Source: Lentisphaerota bacterium
GTDB lineage: Bacteria; Verrucomicrobiota; Lentisphaeria; Oligosphaerales; JABHEG01
Reading direction: 5' to 3'
DNA length: 34,656 bases
Assembly: GCA_018676675.1 (NCBI GenBank)
Contig: JABHEG010000298.1
Coordinates: 1-34,656 of the forward strand
The notes under the pieces are model-generated. The model had not been told where the DNA came from and did not search any database. It saw nothing but the letters and a program-made list of their open reading frames with translations. Shown here piece by piece: positions 17,253 through 25,062 of this stretch. Each line of letters begins with the position of its first letter. Position 1 is the stretch's first letter. A program made the position numbers and the translations under genes.

Positions 17253-17420
17253 CCAGCCAGCTCTGCTTACGCTGTGCGCGGCTCGGTCCGGCAGAGCCCT
17301 GACCAACCGGAGGGAGCTTCTTCTCAGTGATGAAGCAGGTCGCCTGCGGAGAAGCAGCGCCTCCAAGCCAGGGGAGACCGCTTACGCCGCGCACAGCTCG
17401 GTCCGGAGGGGCAGGCGCCC
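17253..17420. repeat. Repeat-rich spacer between convergent genes
   Basis: A 27-base repeat occurs at 17265-17291 and 17380-17406, starting GCTTACG and ending GCTCGGTCCGG, with a few substitutions. A second element at 17292-17315 (CAGAGCCCTGACCAACCGGA) recurs at 30081-30103. A small hairpin GCAGG-TCG-CCTGC lies near 17335-17347. No T-run follows it. Confidence 0.6.
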
Positions 17421-17795
17421 CTACTCCACCCGACTCACTCGGACCACCATCCCATCGGTCACATCGCCGAAGGCGGTCGCATCGCCGTCGGTTGCTCCGA
17501 ACACGTTGACGGGGCTGTATGCCTTCGGTTTCTCGCCCGTGCTGATCGGGGTCGCCCCGAAGAAGATGCAGAACGCGCTGCCGGGGGGCCAGTAGGCAAT
17601 CTCGCCGATCTCGACCTCCGCTCGTGCAGCCGCTTCCTGCTCGACCGACACGGGAGCAGTGAAATAGACCTCGTCTCCCCACACATTGGCGTTGGCCTCG
17701 AAGGGAGTCGCCTCCCACACGGCCGCAGCCGTCGGGCTCTCAATCAGCGTGGCCGTCATCGCTACGCTGCCAGCTTCAATCCTGATCTGTTTCAT
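17421..17795 (-). CDS. Cyclophilin-like fold protein (TM1367-type), 124 aa
   Basis: The whole chain matches the small cyclophilin-like family (PF04126 type). The recognisable elements are SPTAAAVWEATPFEANANVWG, EVYFTAPV, EIGEIAYWPPGSAFCIFFGATP and SPVNVFG. The fold resembles peptidyl-prolyl isomerases, but the family's reaction and ligand are not established. There is no signal peptide, so it is cytoplasmic. GGAGGAG (17802-17808) is 6 bases before ATG 17795, a strong site that fixes the start. It is divergent from uvrA across about 100 bases and converges with the GIY-YIG gene. Length is normal for the family. Confidence 0.88.
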   Translation of the reverse strand: MKQIRIEAGSVAMTATLIESPTAAAVWEATPFEANANVWGDEVYFTAPVSVEQEAAARAEVEIGEIAYWPPGSAFCIFFGATPISTGEKPKAYSPVNVFGATDGDATAFGDVTDGMVVRVSRVE

Positions 17796-17815
17796 CAGCC
17801 ACTCCTCCGCAGTTC

Positions 17816-17868
17816 TTCAGGTGCACCGTCGATGAACTATAGTACCGGGACCACATTGCGCCCGACAA
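17816..17868. promoter_or_regulatory. Possible overlapping divergent promoters for uvrA and the cyclophilin-like gene
   Basis: On the plus strand TTCAGG (17816-17821), 16 bases, then TATAGT (17838-17843) could serve uvrA. On the minus strand TTGTCG (17868-17863), 18 bases, then TACTAT (17844-17839) could serve the cyclophilin-like gene. The two -10 elements overlap, so the genes could compete for polymerase. Both -35 elements are imperfect. No LexA box of a known type was recognised. Confidence 0.3.
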
Positions 17869-17895
17869 ACAGCCCGCCCGTTCGGAGACCGCTAC

Positions 17896-20880
17896 ATGCC
17901 CGATGAGATACGCATCGTTGGGGCCCGCCAACACAATCTGAAGAATATCGACGTCACGATCCCCCGCGACGCTCTGGTCGTGGTGACCGGACTCAGTGGC
18001 TCCGGCAAATCCTCTCTCGCTTTCGACACACTCTACGCCGAAGGACAGCGGCGCTACGTGGAGAGCCTTTCCGCCTACGCCCGCCAGTTTCTGGATCGCC
18101 TTCAGAAACCGGACGTCGAACACATAGAAGGCCTGTCGCCGGCGATCGCGATTGAACAGCGGTCAGCCGGCAGCAACCCCCGCTCAATCGTCGCCACGAC
18201 GACCGAGATCTACGACTACCTGCGCCTCCTTTACGCCCACGTCGGCACGCCTCATTGCCCGAAATGTGGCAAGACCGTTCAGGGACAGAGCGCCCAGGCC
18301 ATCTGCGAGAAAATCTCTCAACTTCCCGAAGGCACACGCCTGATGCTCCTCGCACCGTATGTCGTGGGAAAAAAGGGGGAGCACAGGGACATCATCGAGG
18401 GAATGCAGAGAGACGGCTTTGTCCGAGCGCGCGTCGACGGCCAAATCGTCTCGCTGGAGGACGAGATCAAACTCGCCAAGACGAAGAAACACACGTTGGA
18501 GGCCGTTGTTGACCGCTTGGTAAGCGGGAAAACCTCAGGCAGTCGCCTCATGGACTCGGTCGAGCTGGCTCTCAAGCTGGGCGAAGGCGTCATCGTCGTG
18601 CTCATCCAGGACGATACTGCTGGCGACGGCTGGCGGGAAGAGACAATGAGTGAGCACCTGGCCTGCCTTGAATGCGGAGTCAGCTTCGCGGAGCTCCTCC
18701 CCCGGAACTTCTCCTTCAACAGCCCGTACGGAGCATGTCCGACCTGCCATGGGCTCGGCCACCACCTCGTCTTCATTCCTGAACTGGTCGTTGTAAACCC
18801 CTCGCTGTCAATACGCAAGGGAGCCATCGCGCTCTGGCGCCGGGGGCCACGCCGGCTGATCATATACTACAACCACCTGCTCCGACGGCTGGCCGAGCAT
18901 TACGGCTTCGAGTTGACCACGCCCTGGCAAGACCTCCCGAAGAAGGTGCAGCATGTCCTGCTACACGGCAGCGACGAGGAAGAGATCTGTTTCGACTTCT
19001 GGCGACGCGGCAAAATGCACAGCATGACCAAACCGTTCGAGGGAATTCTCCCGAACCTTCTACGCCGCTATCGCGAGACAGAGAGCGACGCAGTCCGGGA
19101 ACGCCTCAGAGCCTGCATGGGGCGGGAGCTCTGTCCCGACTGCAAGGGCGCCCGGTTGCGGCCCGAATCACTTGCAGTCACCGTCCAGGGCCTCTCGATC
19201 CATGACTTCTGCTCGTTGCCGATCGACGAAGCCCACGACGTTGCCCACGGCCTTGATCTCACGCGGGAACAGCAGGCGATCGCAGGGGAAATCCTCAAGG
19301 AAATCCGGCTGCGCCTGGGCTTCCTGCACTCTGTGGGACTCAGCTACTTGAGTCTGAACCGGGAAAGCGGGACACTGTCGGGTGGGGAATCCCAGCGAAT
19401 CCGCCTGGGGACACAAGTAGGGAGCGGCCTCGTTGGCGTGCTTTACGTTCTGGACGAGCCAAGCATCGGCCTGCACCAGCGGGACAACGAACGCCTCCTC
19501 AGAACCCTGGAAAAACTCCGTGATCAAGGCAACACCGTCGTGGTTGTGGAGCACGACATAGATACCATCCGCAGCGCTGATTACGTCATTGATCTGGGCC
19601 CGGGTGCCGGACGCCTGGGAGGCGAACTGGTATGCAGTGGCCCCCCAAGCGAGATTTCGGCCTGCGAAGCATCTCTAACCGGCGCCTACATGACCGGACG
19701 AAAGGCCATCCCGATTCCGGAAGAACGGCTACCGGGGAATGGACACGCTCTGAAAATCGTGGGGGCAAGCGAACACAATCTAAAGACGATTGATGTGACG
19801 ATTCCTCTGGGAACATTCTGCTGTGTGACAGGCGTATCAGGATCGGGTAAGAGCACTCTGGTGGATGATATTCTGAAAAAGGCGCTGACTCAACACTTCG
19901 AGTTCAAGACCGATCCTCCCGGAAAACACAAACGCATCAACGGCCTGGCGCATGTGGACAAGATGATCGTGATCGACCAAAGCCCCATCGGCCGGACGCC
20001 GCGTTCGAACCCCGCGACCTACACCGATGCGTTCAACACCATCCGGGAGCTCTATTCGAAAGTACCGGAGTCCCGAGTGCGAGGCTACAAGCCGGGCCGT
20101 TTCAGCTTCAATGTCAAGGGCGGACGCTGCGAGGAGTGCAAGGGTGATGGCATCAAGAAAATCGAGATGCAGTTCCTGCCGGACGTCTATGTGCAGTGCG
20201 AAGTCTGCAACGGCAAACGTTACAACCGTGAGACACTGAGTATCCGCTATCGTGGTCAAACGATAGCCGATGCCCTGGATATGACGGTCAACGAAGCCTG
20301 CGAAGTTTTCAGCGCCGTCCCCAGACTCAAGCGCAAGCTGGACACACTTCAGTCAGTGGGCCTTGGCTACATTCACCTGGGGCAACCGGCCACGACTCTG
20401 TCCGGCGGCGAAGCCCAGCGCGTAAAACTCGCAGCCGAACTGGCTCGCCAACCAAAAGGACACACGCTCTACATCCTGGACGAGCCAACCACAGGACTGC
20501 ACACCGCAGACATCGAGCGGCTGCTCCAGGTTCTGCAATCGCTCCGGGATCAGGGCAACACGGTGTTGGTGATCGAGCACAATCTCGATGTAATAAAGGT
20601 AGCAGACCACCTCGTCGATCTCGGCCCTGAAGGTGGTGACGAAGGAGGCCAAGTTGTCGCGGCCGGGACACCCGAAGTCGTCGCCGATTGCGCCGATTCC
20701 TACACCGGCCAGTTCCTTCGTCCCATTCTGGACGAGGAAGGACGGGCCAAGCCACCCGACCGATCCAGGATCAAGGCTGCAGCGGCCAAAGCAACCCCGA
20801 CCACCAGAACGATCCGTAAGCCGCGTAAAGGAACCGCGAAGAAGAGGACCACCAAGAAAACGGGGAAGAAACGCGCTTGA
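17896..20880 (+). CDS. uvrA: Excinuclease ABC subunit A (UvrA) with basic C-terminal tail, 994 aa
   Basis: UvrA is the ATP-dependent damage sensor of nucleotide excision repair; it loads UvrB on DNA. Both ABC modules are complete. Module 1 has Walker A GLSGSGKSS (about 32-40), first zinc module ACLECG...GACPTCHGLG (about 255-282), signature LSGGESQ (about 494) and Walker B VLDEPSIGLH (about 517). Module 2 has Walker A GVSGSGKST (about 646), second zinc module CEECKGDG...CEVCNGKR (about 745-775), signature LSGGEAQ (about 835) and Walker B ILDEPTTGLH (about 862). Residues from about 948 form a Lys/Arg/Ala/Thr-rich tail ending TKKTGKKRA, absent from the usual 940-residue enzyme. GGAG lies 9 bases before ATG 17896. 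It is cytoplasmic and divergent from the cyclophilin-like gene. Confidence 0.98.
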   Translation: MPDEIRIVGARQHNLKNIDVTIPRDALVVVTGLSGSGKSSLAFDTLYAEGQRRYVESLSAYARQFLDRLQKPDVEHIEGLSPAIAIEQRSAGSNPRSIVATTTEIYDYLRLLYAHVGTPHCPKCGKTVQGQSAQAICEKISQLPEGTRLMLLAPYVVGKKGEHRDIIEGMQRDGFVRARVDGQIVSLEDEIKLAKTKKHTLEAVVDRLVSGKTSGSRLMDSVELALKLGEGVIVVLIQDDTAGDGWREETMSEHLACLECGVSFAELLPRNFSFNSPYGACPTCHGLGHHLVFIPELVVVNPSLSIRKGAIALWRRGPRRLIIYYNHLLRRLAEHYGFELTTPWQDLPKKVQHVLLHGSDEEEICFDFWRRGKMHSMTKPFEGILPNLLRRYRETESDAVRERLRACMGRELCPDCKGARLRPESLAVTVQGLSIHDFCSLPIDEAHDVAHGLDLTREQQAIAGEILKEIRLRLGFLHSVGLSYLSLNRESGTLSGGESQRIRLGTQVGSGLVGVLYVLDEPSIGLHQRDNERLLRTLEKLRDQGNTVVVVEHDIDTIRSADYVIDLGPGAGRLGGELVCSGPPSEISACEASLTGAYMTGRKAIPIPEERLPGNGHALKIVGASEHNLKTIDVTIPLGTFCCVTGVSGSGKSTLVDDILKKALTQHFEFKTDPPGKHKRINGLAHVDKMIVIDQSPIGRTPRSNPATYTDAFNTIRELYSKVPESRVRGYKPGRFSFNVKGGRCEECKGDGIKKIEMQFLPDVYVQCEVCNGKRYNRETLSIRYRGQTIADALDMTVNEACEVFSAVPRLKRKLDTLQSVGLGYIHLGQPATTLSGGEAQRVKLAAELARQPKGHTLYILDEPTTGLHTADIERLLQVLQSLRDQGNTVLVIEHNLDVIKVADHLVDLGPEGGDEGGQVVAAGTPEVVADCADSYTGQFLRPILDEEGRAKPPDRSRIKAAAAKATPTTRTIRKPRKGTAKKRTTKKTGKKRA

Positions 20881-21043
20881 CGGCCCCGTTCGTAGTAAGG
20901 CTCGTAGCGCAGCGGAGTACCATTCCTCGTTGGGATCAAGCCGAACACCAACGCGACTCCGGCAACCTACGTCGCTCACTACAGACGACCGCATCCCCGT
21001 TTCGTAGTAAGGCTCGATGAGAGGGGATCCGCGCCCCAATGCT
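20881..21043. repeat. Direct repeat and hairpin between convergent uvrA and sulfatase
   Basis: CCCCGTTCGTAGTAAGGCTCG at 20884-20904 recurs with one extra T at 20995-21016. The second copy sits inside an inverted repeat, ATCCCC (20993-20998) with GGGGAT further right near 21022-21028. The arrangement could end transcription from both sides, but there is no T-run. It may instead be a dispersed repeat family. Confidence 0.5.
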
Positions 21044-22489
21044 CTACCACACAGATTCGCGCGTGGGCAACGGGTCTGCCGTCCAAGCCATCCGGTCGGC
21101 CAAGCGGGCCAGCAGGTCAGCTTTGGCCTGGAGACAGTCCGGATTATCCCACTGGTTGCTCGTCTCCGCCGGATCGACCACCAAGTCATAAAGCTCCCCC
21201 GTACCCAGGCCATGCGCGACCGTGAGCTTGTGCCTCTCGGTCCGCAACATGGTCGTCTGGGCGCTCGGCTCGTAATAGAAATTCGAGCCGTAGAATTCGC
21301 AGTATACATCCTCCCGGAAGGTATCCAGAGGCGCTGTCCCACGAAGGAGCGGAACCAGAGAGCGTCCCTGCATGCCCTCTTGAGGGACCATCCCGGCCAA
21401 CTCCAGGATTGTCGGCGCCAGGTCGACCAGCTCGACCAGTCCCGAAGACCGACGCCCTCCGCCGAATAGCCCCGGACAGCTCATGATCAGCGGAACGTGC
21501 ACGCCGCAATCGTAGAAATAGGGCCCCTTTAGGTAGATACCGTGGTCCCCCAGCATCTCGCCGTGGTCACTGCAGAAGATGACCAAAGTGTTCTCCCGCT
21601 CTCCACTCTCGTCCAGCCAGTCAAGGAGACGCCCCACCTGATGATCGATGAGGTCGACCATGGCCCAGTAAGCCGCTCGGATCCAGCGGTGGTCCGTCTC
21701 TGACATCTTGTCGTAAGCGTGTCCCCCCTTTCCGCCGTAAGCTCCCGCGTGGTCGGTCCGCTGCCAGGACGGCTTGTCGTCCAACTCGCCGGCTACGTAG
21801 TTCGGCAACGGAATCTCGTCAATGACAGAAGCGTAACGCTTCAGGTACTCAGCCGGTGGATCGAAACTGTGGTGGGGATCGAAAATATTGATGGAGAACA
21901 GCCATGGCCGCTTCTTGCGCGCACTGGCCTGCATGAAGTGCAACGCTTTCTCGACACACCAGGTCGTCTGGTGCAGTGGCTCCGGCATGCCTATCGACAC
22001 GAACCGGCTCTGCGCGGTCCGCTCCCCCCCATACCTCTCGCCCTTCTCCGCGAGCCACAGGCCGTACTCGTTGGATGGCCAGTCAGCATTGGGGTGGTGG
22101 GACCAATGGAAGACGTCGTAACCGTCGTCGATCCGGCGTTCAGTACCGGGACAGGCTTCCGGACGGCATGGCGAAAGGTGGAGTTTTCCGGACAGTCCGC
22201 AGACATAGCCCTGATCGTGCAGGAGTTTGGGAACGAGCCGTTCCGACTCCGGAATCGGTTGCCCATTCTGGCGACAACGCGTGGTCCGTGGATAACGGCC
22301 GGTCAGGAAGCTCGCCCGACTGGGGGCACAGACGGGGTTCTGGCAGTACGCCTGCTCGAACAGGACTCCCTCCCTGGCCAGGCGGTCCAGATTCGGTGTG
22401 TGTACGTATGCGTTCCCCGTACACCCAAGCGTGTCGAAGCGTTGCTGATCCGTGCAGATCCAGAGAACGTTGAGAGGCTTCTCAGGCAT
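21044..22489 (-). CDS. Sulfatase (alkaline phosphatase superfamily), 481 aa, no signal peptide
   Basis: The chain opens with NVLWICTDQQRFDTLGC, carrying the metal-binding aspartate (D14). The sulfatase signature NPVCAPSRASFLTGRYP has C54 as the cysteine expected to become formylglycine (CxAxR form). Later come the FDPHHSFDPP loop and VIFCSDHGEMLGDHG, with metal ligands Asp and His. The C-terminal subdomain includes LYDLVVDPAETSN, as in choline- and heparan-type sulfatases. The substrate is likely a sulfate ester, perhaps of a sulfated sugar, but cannot be read from the sequence. ATG 22489 is chosen because GGAG is 6 bases upstream and the family pattern begins here; an in-frame extension of 13 residues is unlikely. 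No signal peptide is seen, unlike most sulfatases, so substrate uptake would be required. No formylglycine-generating enzyme is in the window. Confidence 0.94.
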   Translation of the reverse strand: MPEKPLNVLWICTDQQRFDTLGCTGNAYVHTPNLDRLAREGVLFEQAYCQNPVCAPSRASFLTGRYPRTTRCRQNGQPIPESERLVPKLLHDQGYVCGLSGKLHLSPCRPEACPGTERRIDDGYDVFHWSHHPNADWPSNEYGLWLAEKGERYGGERTAQSRFVSIGMPEPLHQTTWCVEKALHFMQASARKKRPWLFSINIFDPHHSFDPPAEYLKRYASVIDEIPLPNYVAGELDDKPSWQRTDHAGAYGGKGGHAYDKMSETDHRWIRAAYWAMVDLIDHQVGRLLDWLDESGERENTLVIFCSDHGEMLGDHGIYLKGPYFYDCGVHVPLIMSCPGLFGGGRRSSGLVELVDLAPTILELAGMVPQEGMQGRSLVPLLRGTAPLDTFREDVYCEFYGSNFYYEPSAQTTMLRTERHKLTVAHGLGTGELYDLVVDPAETSNQWDNPDCLQAKADLLARLADRMAWTADPLPTRESVW

Positions 22490-22520
22490 GGTGGGCTCCT
22501 GGCGTTGCGGGTACGAGCAA

Positions 22521-22826
22521 TCAACCACGGGGCTCGGCGCTGCCGTCCGATGGTCCCAGGCAGAGCATGTCCATCAGGGAACACAGGTCGATTCGGGCAC
22601 GTTTCACATCTACGTAGATTCGCATCATATGCTCCATGGTCAACAGGCGGGGGAGAAAGTCGCACAACAGAGCGGGGCTACTATCTCGCCACGCAGACGC
22701 CCACGCCAGCGCTTCGGCGCCCGACTGACAATCCCTCAGTTGCAGGAGGCGGCTCGACGGAGTCTCTCCCTCCATCGGGCAAAACGGCCCAGAGAATCCC
22801 TGGAGGGAGAGACTCCGTCGAGCCAT
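22521..22826 (-). CDS. Doubtful small hypothetical ORF overlapping a palindrome, 101 aa
   Basis: ATG 22826 has a perfect AGGAGG (22835-22840) 8 bases upstream, and the ORF ends 31 bases before the sulfatase start on the same strand. Residues 1-25 are encoded by the palindrome, so this part may be insertion-derived. Residues 35-95 look helical (ALAWASAWRDSS, LLTMEHMMRIYVDVKRARID). No family is recognised. It could be a small gene whose start was remodelled by a repeat, a remnant, or chance. Confidence 0.3.
   Translation of the reverse strand: MARRSLSLQGFSGPFCPMEGETPSSRLLQLRDCQSGAEALAWASAWRDSSPALLCDFLPRLLTMEHMMRIYVDVKRARIDLCSLMDMLCLGPSDGSAEPRG
22751..22824. repeat. Perfect 24-bp inverted repeat, palindromic element
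   Basis: The arm at 22751-22774 is the exact reverse complement of the arm at 22801-22824, with a 26-base loop that itself holds a GGGC/GCCC pair. Weaker pairing continues outside: AGGAGG (22744-22749) with CCTCCT (22835-22840), and CCCTCA with TGAGGG further out. The nested palindrome spans roughly 22730-22857. It resembles a miniature inverted-repeat element. No T-run follows it, so a terminator role is less likely. Confidence 0.85.
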
Positions 22827-23011
22827 CTTGAGGTCCTCCTCCCCGTGATTGAGGGGGTACCCCAACCGACAACGGCCGTGGGCAGCCCCTTCGTCCTGTC
22901 GCACTCATTGCCGGGGAACACACACGTTGTTCCCGCGACTGGAAGGAGTACCTTTCTTGAAACCGGCAGCAATGCCGTAGTACCCATCCATCAAGCCGGA
23001 GAAGCAGGTCC

Positions 23012-23920
23012 ATGCCTTCAATGCGCCCAGATGTCCCGGGTCTCGCCCTAGGAACCGTGCAATGGGGCATGCCCTACGGGGTGGCCAACACGTCCGGCCC
23101 GCCCTCCCCCTCCGAGATCGACCGCATCCTTCGCCAGGCAGAAGAATCCGGAGTCACGCTTCTTGATACAGCCCACGACTACGGAGACTCCGAGGCAGTG
23201 ATTGGTCGAGCCCTAAAGAGACTTCAAGCTCACGACACATTCACGATCGTCACCAAAGCCAAACTGCACGACGGCGAATCGCCGGATGCACTCCGCGAGT
23301 CGCTGGAGGAAAGCCGCAAGTTGCTGGGAGTCGATGTCCTGCCGTTCTGTCTCCTGCACGATGCAGAGCAAGCGCGCATCCCCGGCGTGTGGGACACGCT
23401 CCTCGCCGCACGAGAAAAGGGCATCGTTCAGCAGATCGGTGCTTCTGTCAGTGGAGATGCCATCCGAGCCCTCGAGGAAGCAGCTGACCTTGAGCATCTG
23501 TCTGCCGTCCAGATCGCCGCCAACGTCTTTGATACCGGGTTGATTGGCAATCGGGCACTGTCACTGCTGCGGGAACGCGGCGTCACCATTTTCGCTCGGA
23601 GCGCCTTCCTTCAGGGACTGATCGTGATAGACGAGGCCGATGTCCCCCAAGCTCTGCACGCCGTCCTCCCCGCCAAACGCCGCCTGGCAGCCCTGGCTGA
23701 GAACGGCCGACGATCGGTGCCCGAACTCGCCCTTCAGTACCCCCTGACGGTCCCGGAGGTGGACTGCCTCGTGATCGGCTGCGAAACGCTCGAGCAGTTC
23801 GAGCAGGACTTGGCCTGGAGGGATGCACCACGCCTCACGACCGACGAGCTTGCGGAGATCGCGGACCTCGCCCTGGACCTGCCGGAATGGATTACCAAAC
23901 CATGGGAATGGCCGAAATAG
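23012..23920 (+). CDS. Aldo/keto reductase, 302 aa
   Basis: NAD(P)H-dependent reductase of the TIM-barrel aldo/keto family. The opening GLALGTVQWGMPYGVANTSG is the usual first strand and loop. The catalytic tetrad is visible: D52 and Y57 in LLDTAHDYGDSE, K82 in IVTKAKL, and H116 in FCLLHDAEQ. Later strands include QQIGASVSG, SAVQIAANVFD and TIFARSAFLQGL. The subgroup is that found with sugar or polysaccharide genes, where a substrate such as a keto-sugar is plausible but not shown. ATG 23012 is used; an alternative ATG is 9 bases downstream. It is the first of eight collinear plus-strand genes and is followed after 180 bases by an epimerase. Confidence 0.93.
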   Translation: MPSMRPDVPGLALGTVQWGMPYGVANTSGPPSPSEIDRILRQAEESGVTLLDTAHDYGDSEAVIGRALKRLQAHDTFTIVTKAKLHDGESPDALRESLEESRKLLGVDVLPFCLLHDAEQARIPGVWDTLLAAREKGIVQQIGASVSGDAIRALEEAADLEHLSAVQIAANVFDTGLIGNRALSLLRERGVTIFARSAFLQGLIVIDEADVPQALHAVLPAKRRLAALAENGRRSVPELALQYPLTVPEVDCLVIGCETLEQFEQDLAWRDAPRLTTDELAEIADLALDLPEWITKPWEWPK

Positions 23921-24100
23921 CCACATGCTCCTGATCCGGGAGTAGATCAGCGTGCAGGAGGCAGTACACCATACGGTTCCCGGGCGACTCCTCAAGATGG
24001 CGTTTTCCTCAAGCACCGTAGGTTGAAACCACGCACGGGCCACGGCACGTTGTGCAGGTGTGGAGACGGGGGTATGCAATCAATGGAAGGACACGCCTGA

Positions 24101-24994
24101 ATGAACGTATTGATCACCGGCGCCTGTGGTTTCATCGGACGCAACCTAATCGCCGAGCTTGAGGGGAGCCACAACCTGCGGCTGGCCGACGCGGTTCCTC
24201 CGGCAGAAGCAACCATGTTCGGGGGAGCAAATGGGCGCACAGACGCTCCGTTTGACACCCGATGGCCGTTCGTCCAAGTCGACATCACCGACCTGCCCAG
24301 GATGCGTGAGGCTTGCGAAGGCATGGACGCGGTTGTCCACCTGGCCGCTGACCCGACCGGACACGCAGAGAAGGGCAAGGAGATCATGCAAGTCAACGTG
24401 GTCGGGACCTATGTGGTCCTTGATGCCGCTCGGATGGCAGGAGCCAAACGCGTGCTCTGCGCCTCGAGCATCAATGCGTTCGGCACCTTCTTCTGGCGCC
24501 TCAGCGGCAAGCCGTCGCCGTACGACATCCTGCCTCTGACCGAAGACTTTGATGCCGTTCCCGAAGACCCATACAGCTTGAGCAAACGCTGTAACGAGGA
24601 AACCTGCGCAGCGTTCCACCGTGCCTACGGCCTGACCGCCGCGGCGTTCAGGTTCGCCGGCGTATCCCGCGCCGAGCGTTACGAACAGGCAAAGGCAGAC
24701 CTCCAACCGACGACAGCCTGGAGCGATGGGCTCTATCAGTGGGTTCATGTTGGTGATGTTGTCCGCGGCCTGAAGCAGGCCCTCGAGTGCCCCACGTTGC
24801 CCGGATATGGTGCCTACACACTCGCGGCGGGAGACACCCGTTGCCCGGAACCGACCATGGAACTGCTCGGGAGATTCCGTCCAGACTTGGCGGCGAAGGT
24901 CTCCAAACCCATCGAAGGACGGGATCCACTCCTGTCTATCGACCGCGCGCGGAACACGTTCGGCTATGCACCGCGTTTCCGGATGGTGGACTGA
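24101..24994 (+). CDS. NAD-dependent epimerase/dehydratase, 297 aa
   Basis: Extended short-chain dehydrogenase. The nucleotide-binding motif GACGFIG is at residues 7-13, the DITD strand end near 61-64, and VVHLAADP near 78-85. The catalytic pair is Y158 and K162 in DPYSLSKRCNEE, with a serine in ASSINAFG (121-128). The pattern is that of sugar-nucleotide or uronate epimerases and dehydrogenases acting in the cytoplasm; the exact substrate cannot be read. The chain ends with NTFGYAPRFRMVD, a usual ending, so it seems complete though slightly short. It is 180 bases after the reductase and 68 bases before the channel gene. Both enzymes suit sugar metabolism. Confidence 0.92.
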   Translation: MNVLITGACGFIGRNLIAELEGSHNLRLADAVPPAEATMFGGANGRTDAPFDTRWPFVQVDITDLPRMREACEGMDAVVHLAADPTGHAEKGKEIMQVNVVGTYVVLDAARMAGAKRVLCASSINAFGTFFWRLSGKPSPYDILPLTEDFDAVPEDPYSLSKRCNEETCAAFHRAYGLTAAAFRFAGVSRAERYEQAKADLQPTTAWSDGLYQWVHVGDVVRGLKQALECPTLPGYGAYTLAAGDTRCPEPTMELLGRFRPDLAAKVSKPIEGRDPLLSIDRARNTFGYAPRFRMVD

Positions 24995-25006
24995 TGGGCG
25001 GATCGT

Positions 25007-25053
25007 CGAGACCGCAAGCCCAAATGTCGGTGCGGGACGCCCCGACCCACTGA
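25007..25053. repeat. 47-bp hairpin repeat, copy 1
   Basis: Aligns without gaps to 26884-26930, with 40 of 47 positions identical by my count. It contains inverted bases GTCGG...CCGAC around GCGGGACG. Both copies lie in the same orientation and bracket the channel and DUF6398-like genes. Confidence 0.75.
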
Positions 25054-25062
25054 AGGTGATTG

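Larger units (their letters stand above)
22490..23011. other. Spacer between divergent sulfatase and aldo/keto reductase genes
   Basis: This 522-base stretch contains a strong palindrome at 22751-22824, a doubtful small minus-strand ORF (22521-22826) and the promoter regions of both flanking genes. The reductase start has GGAG-like sequence near 22997-23002. No family pattern was recognised in any frame. Confidence 0.6.

Noticed and set aside
21719..22831. Plus-strand frame of 370 codons
   Set aside because: It is antisense to the sulfatase, whose signature residues are intact. The plus frame has no recognisable domain.
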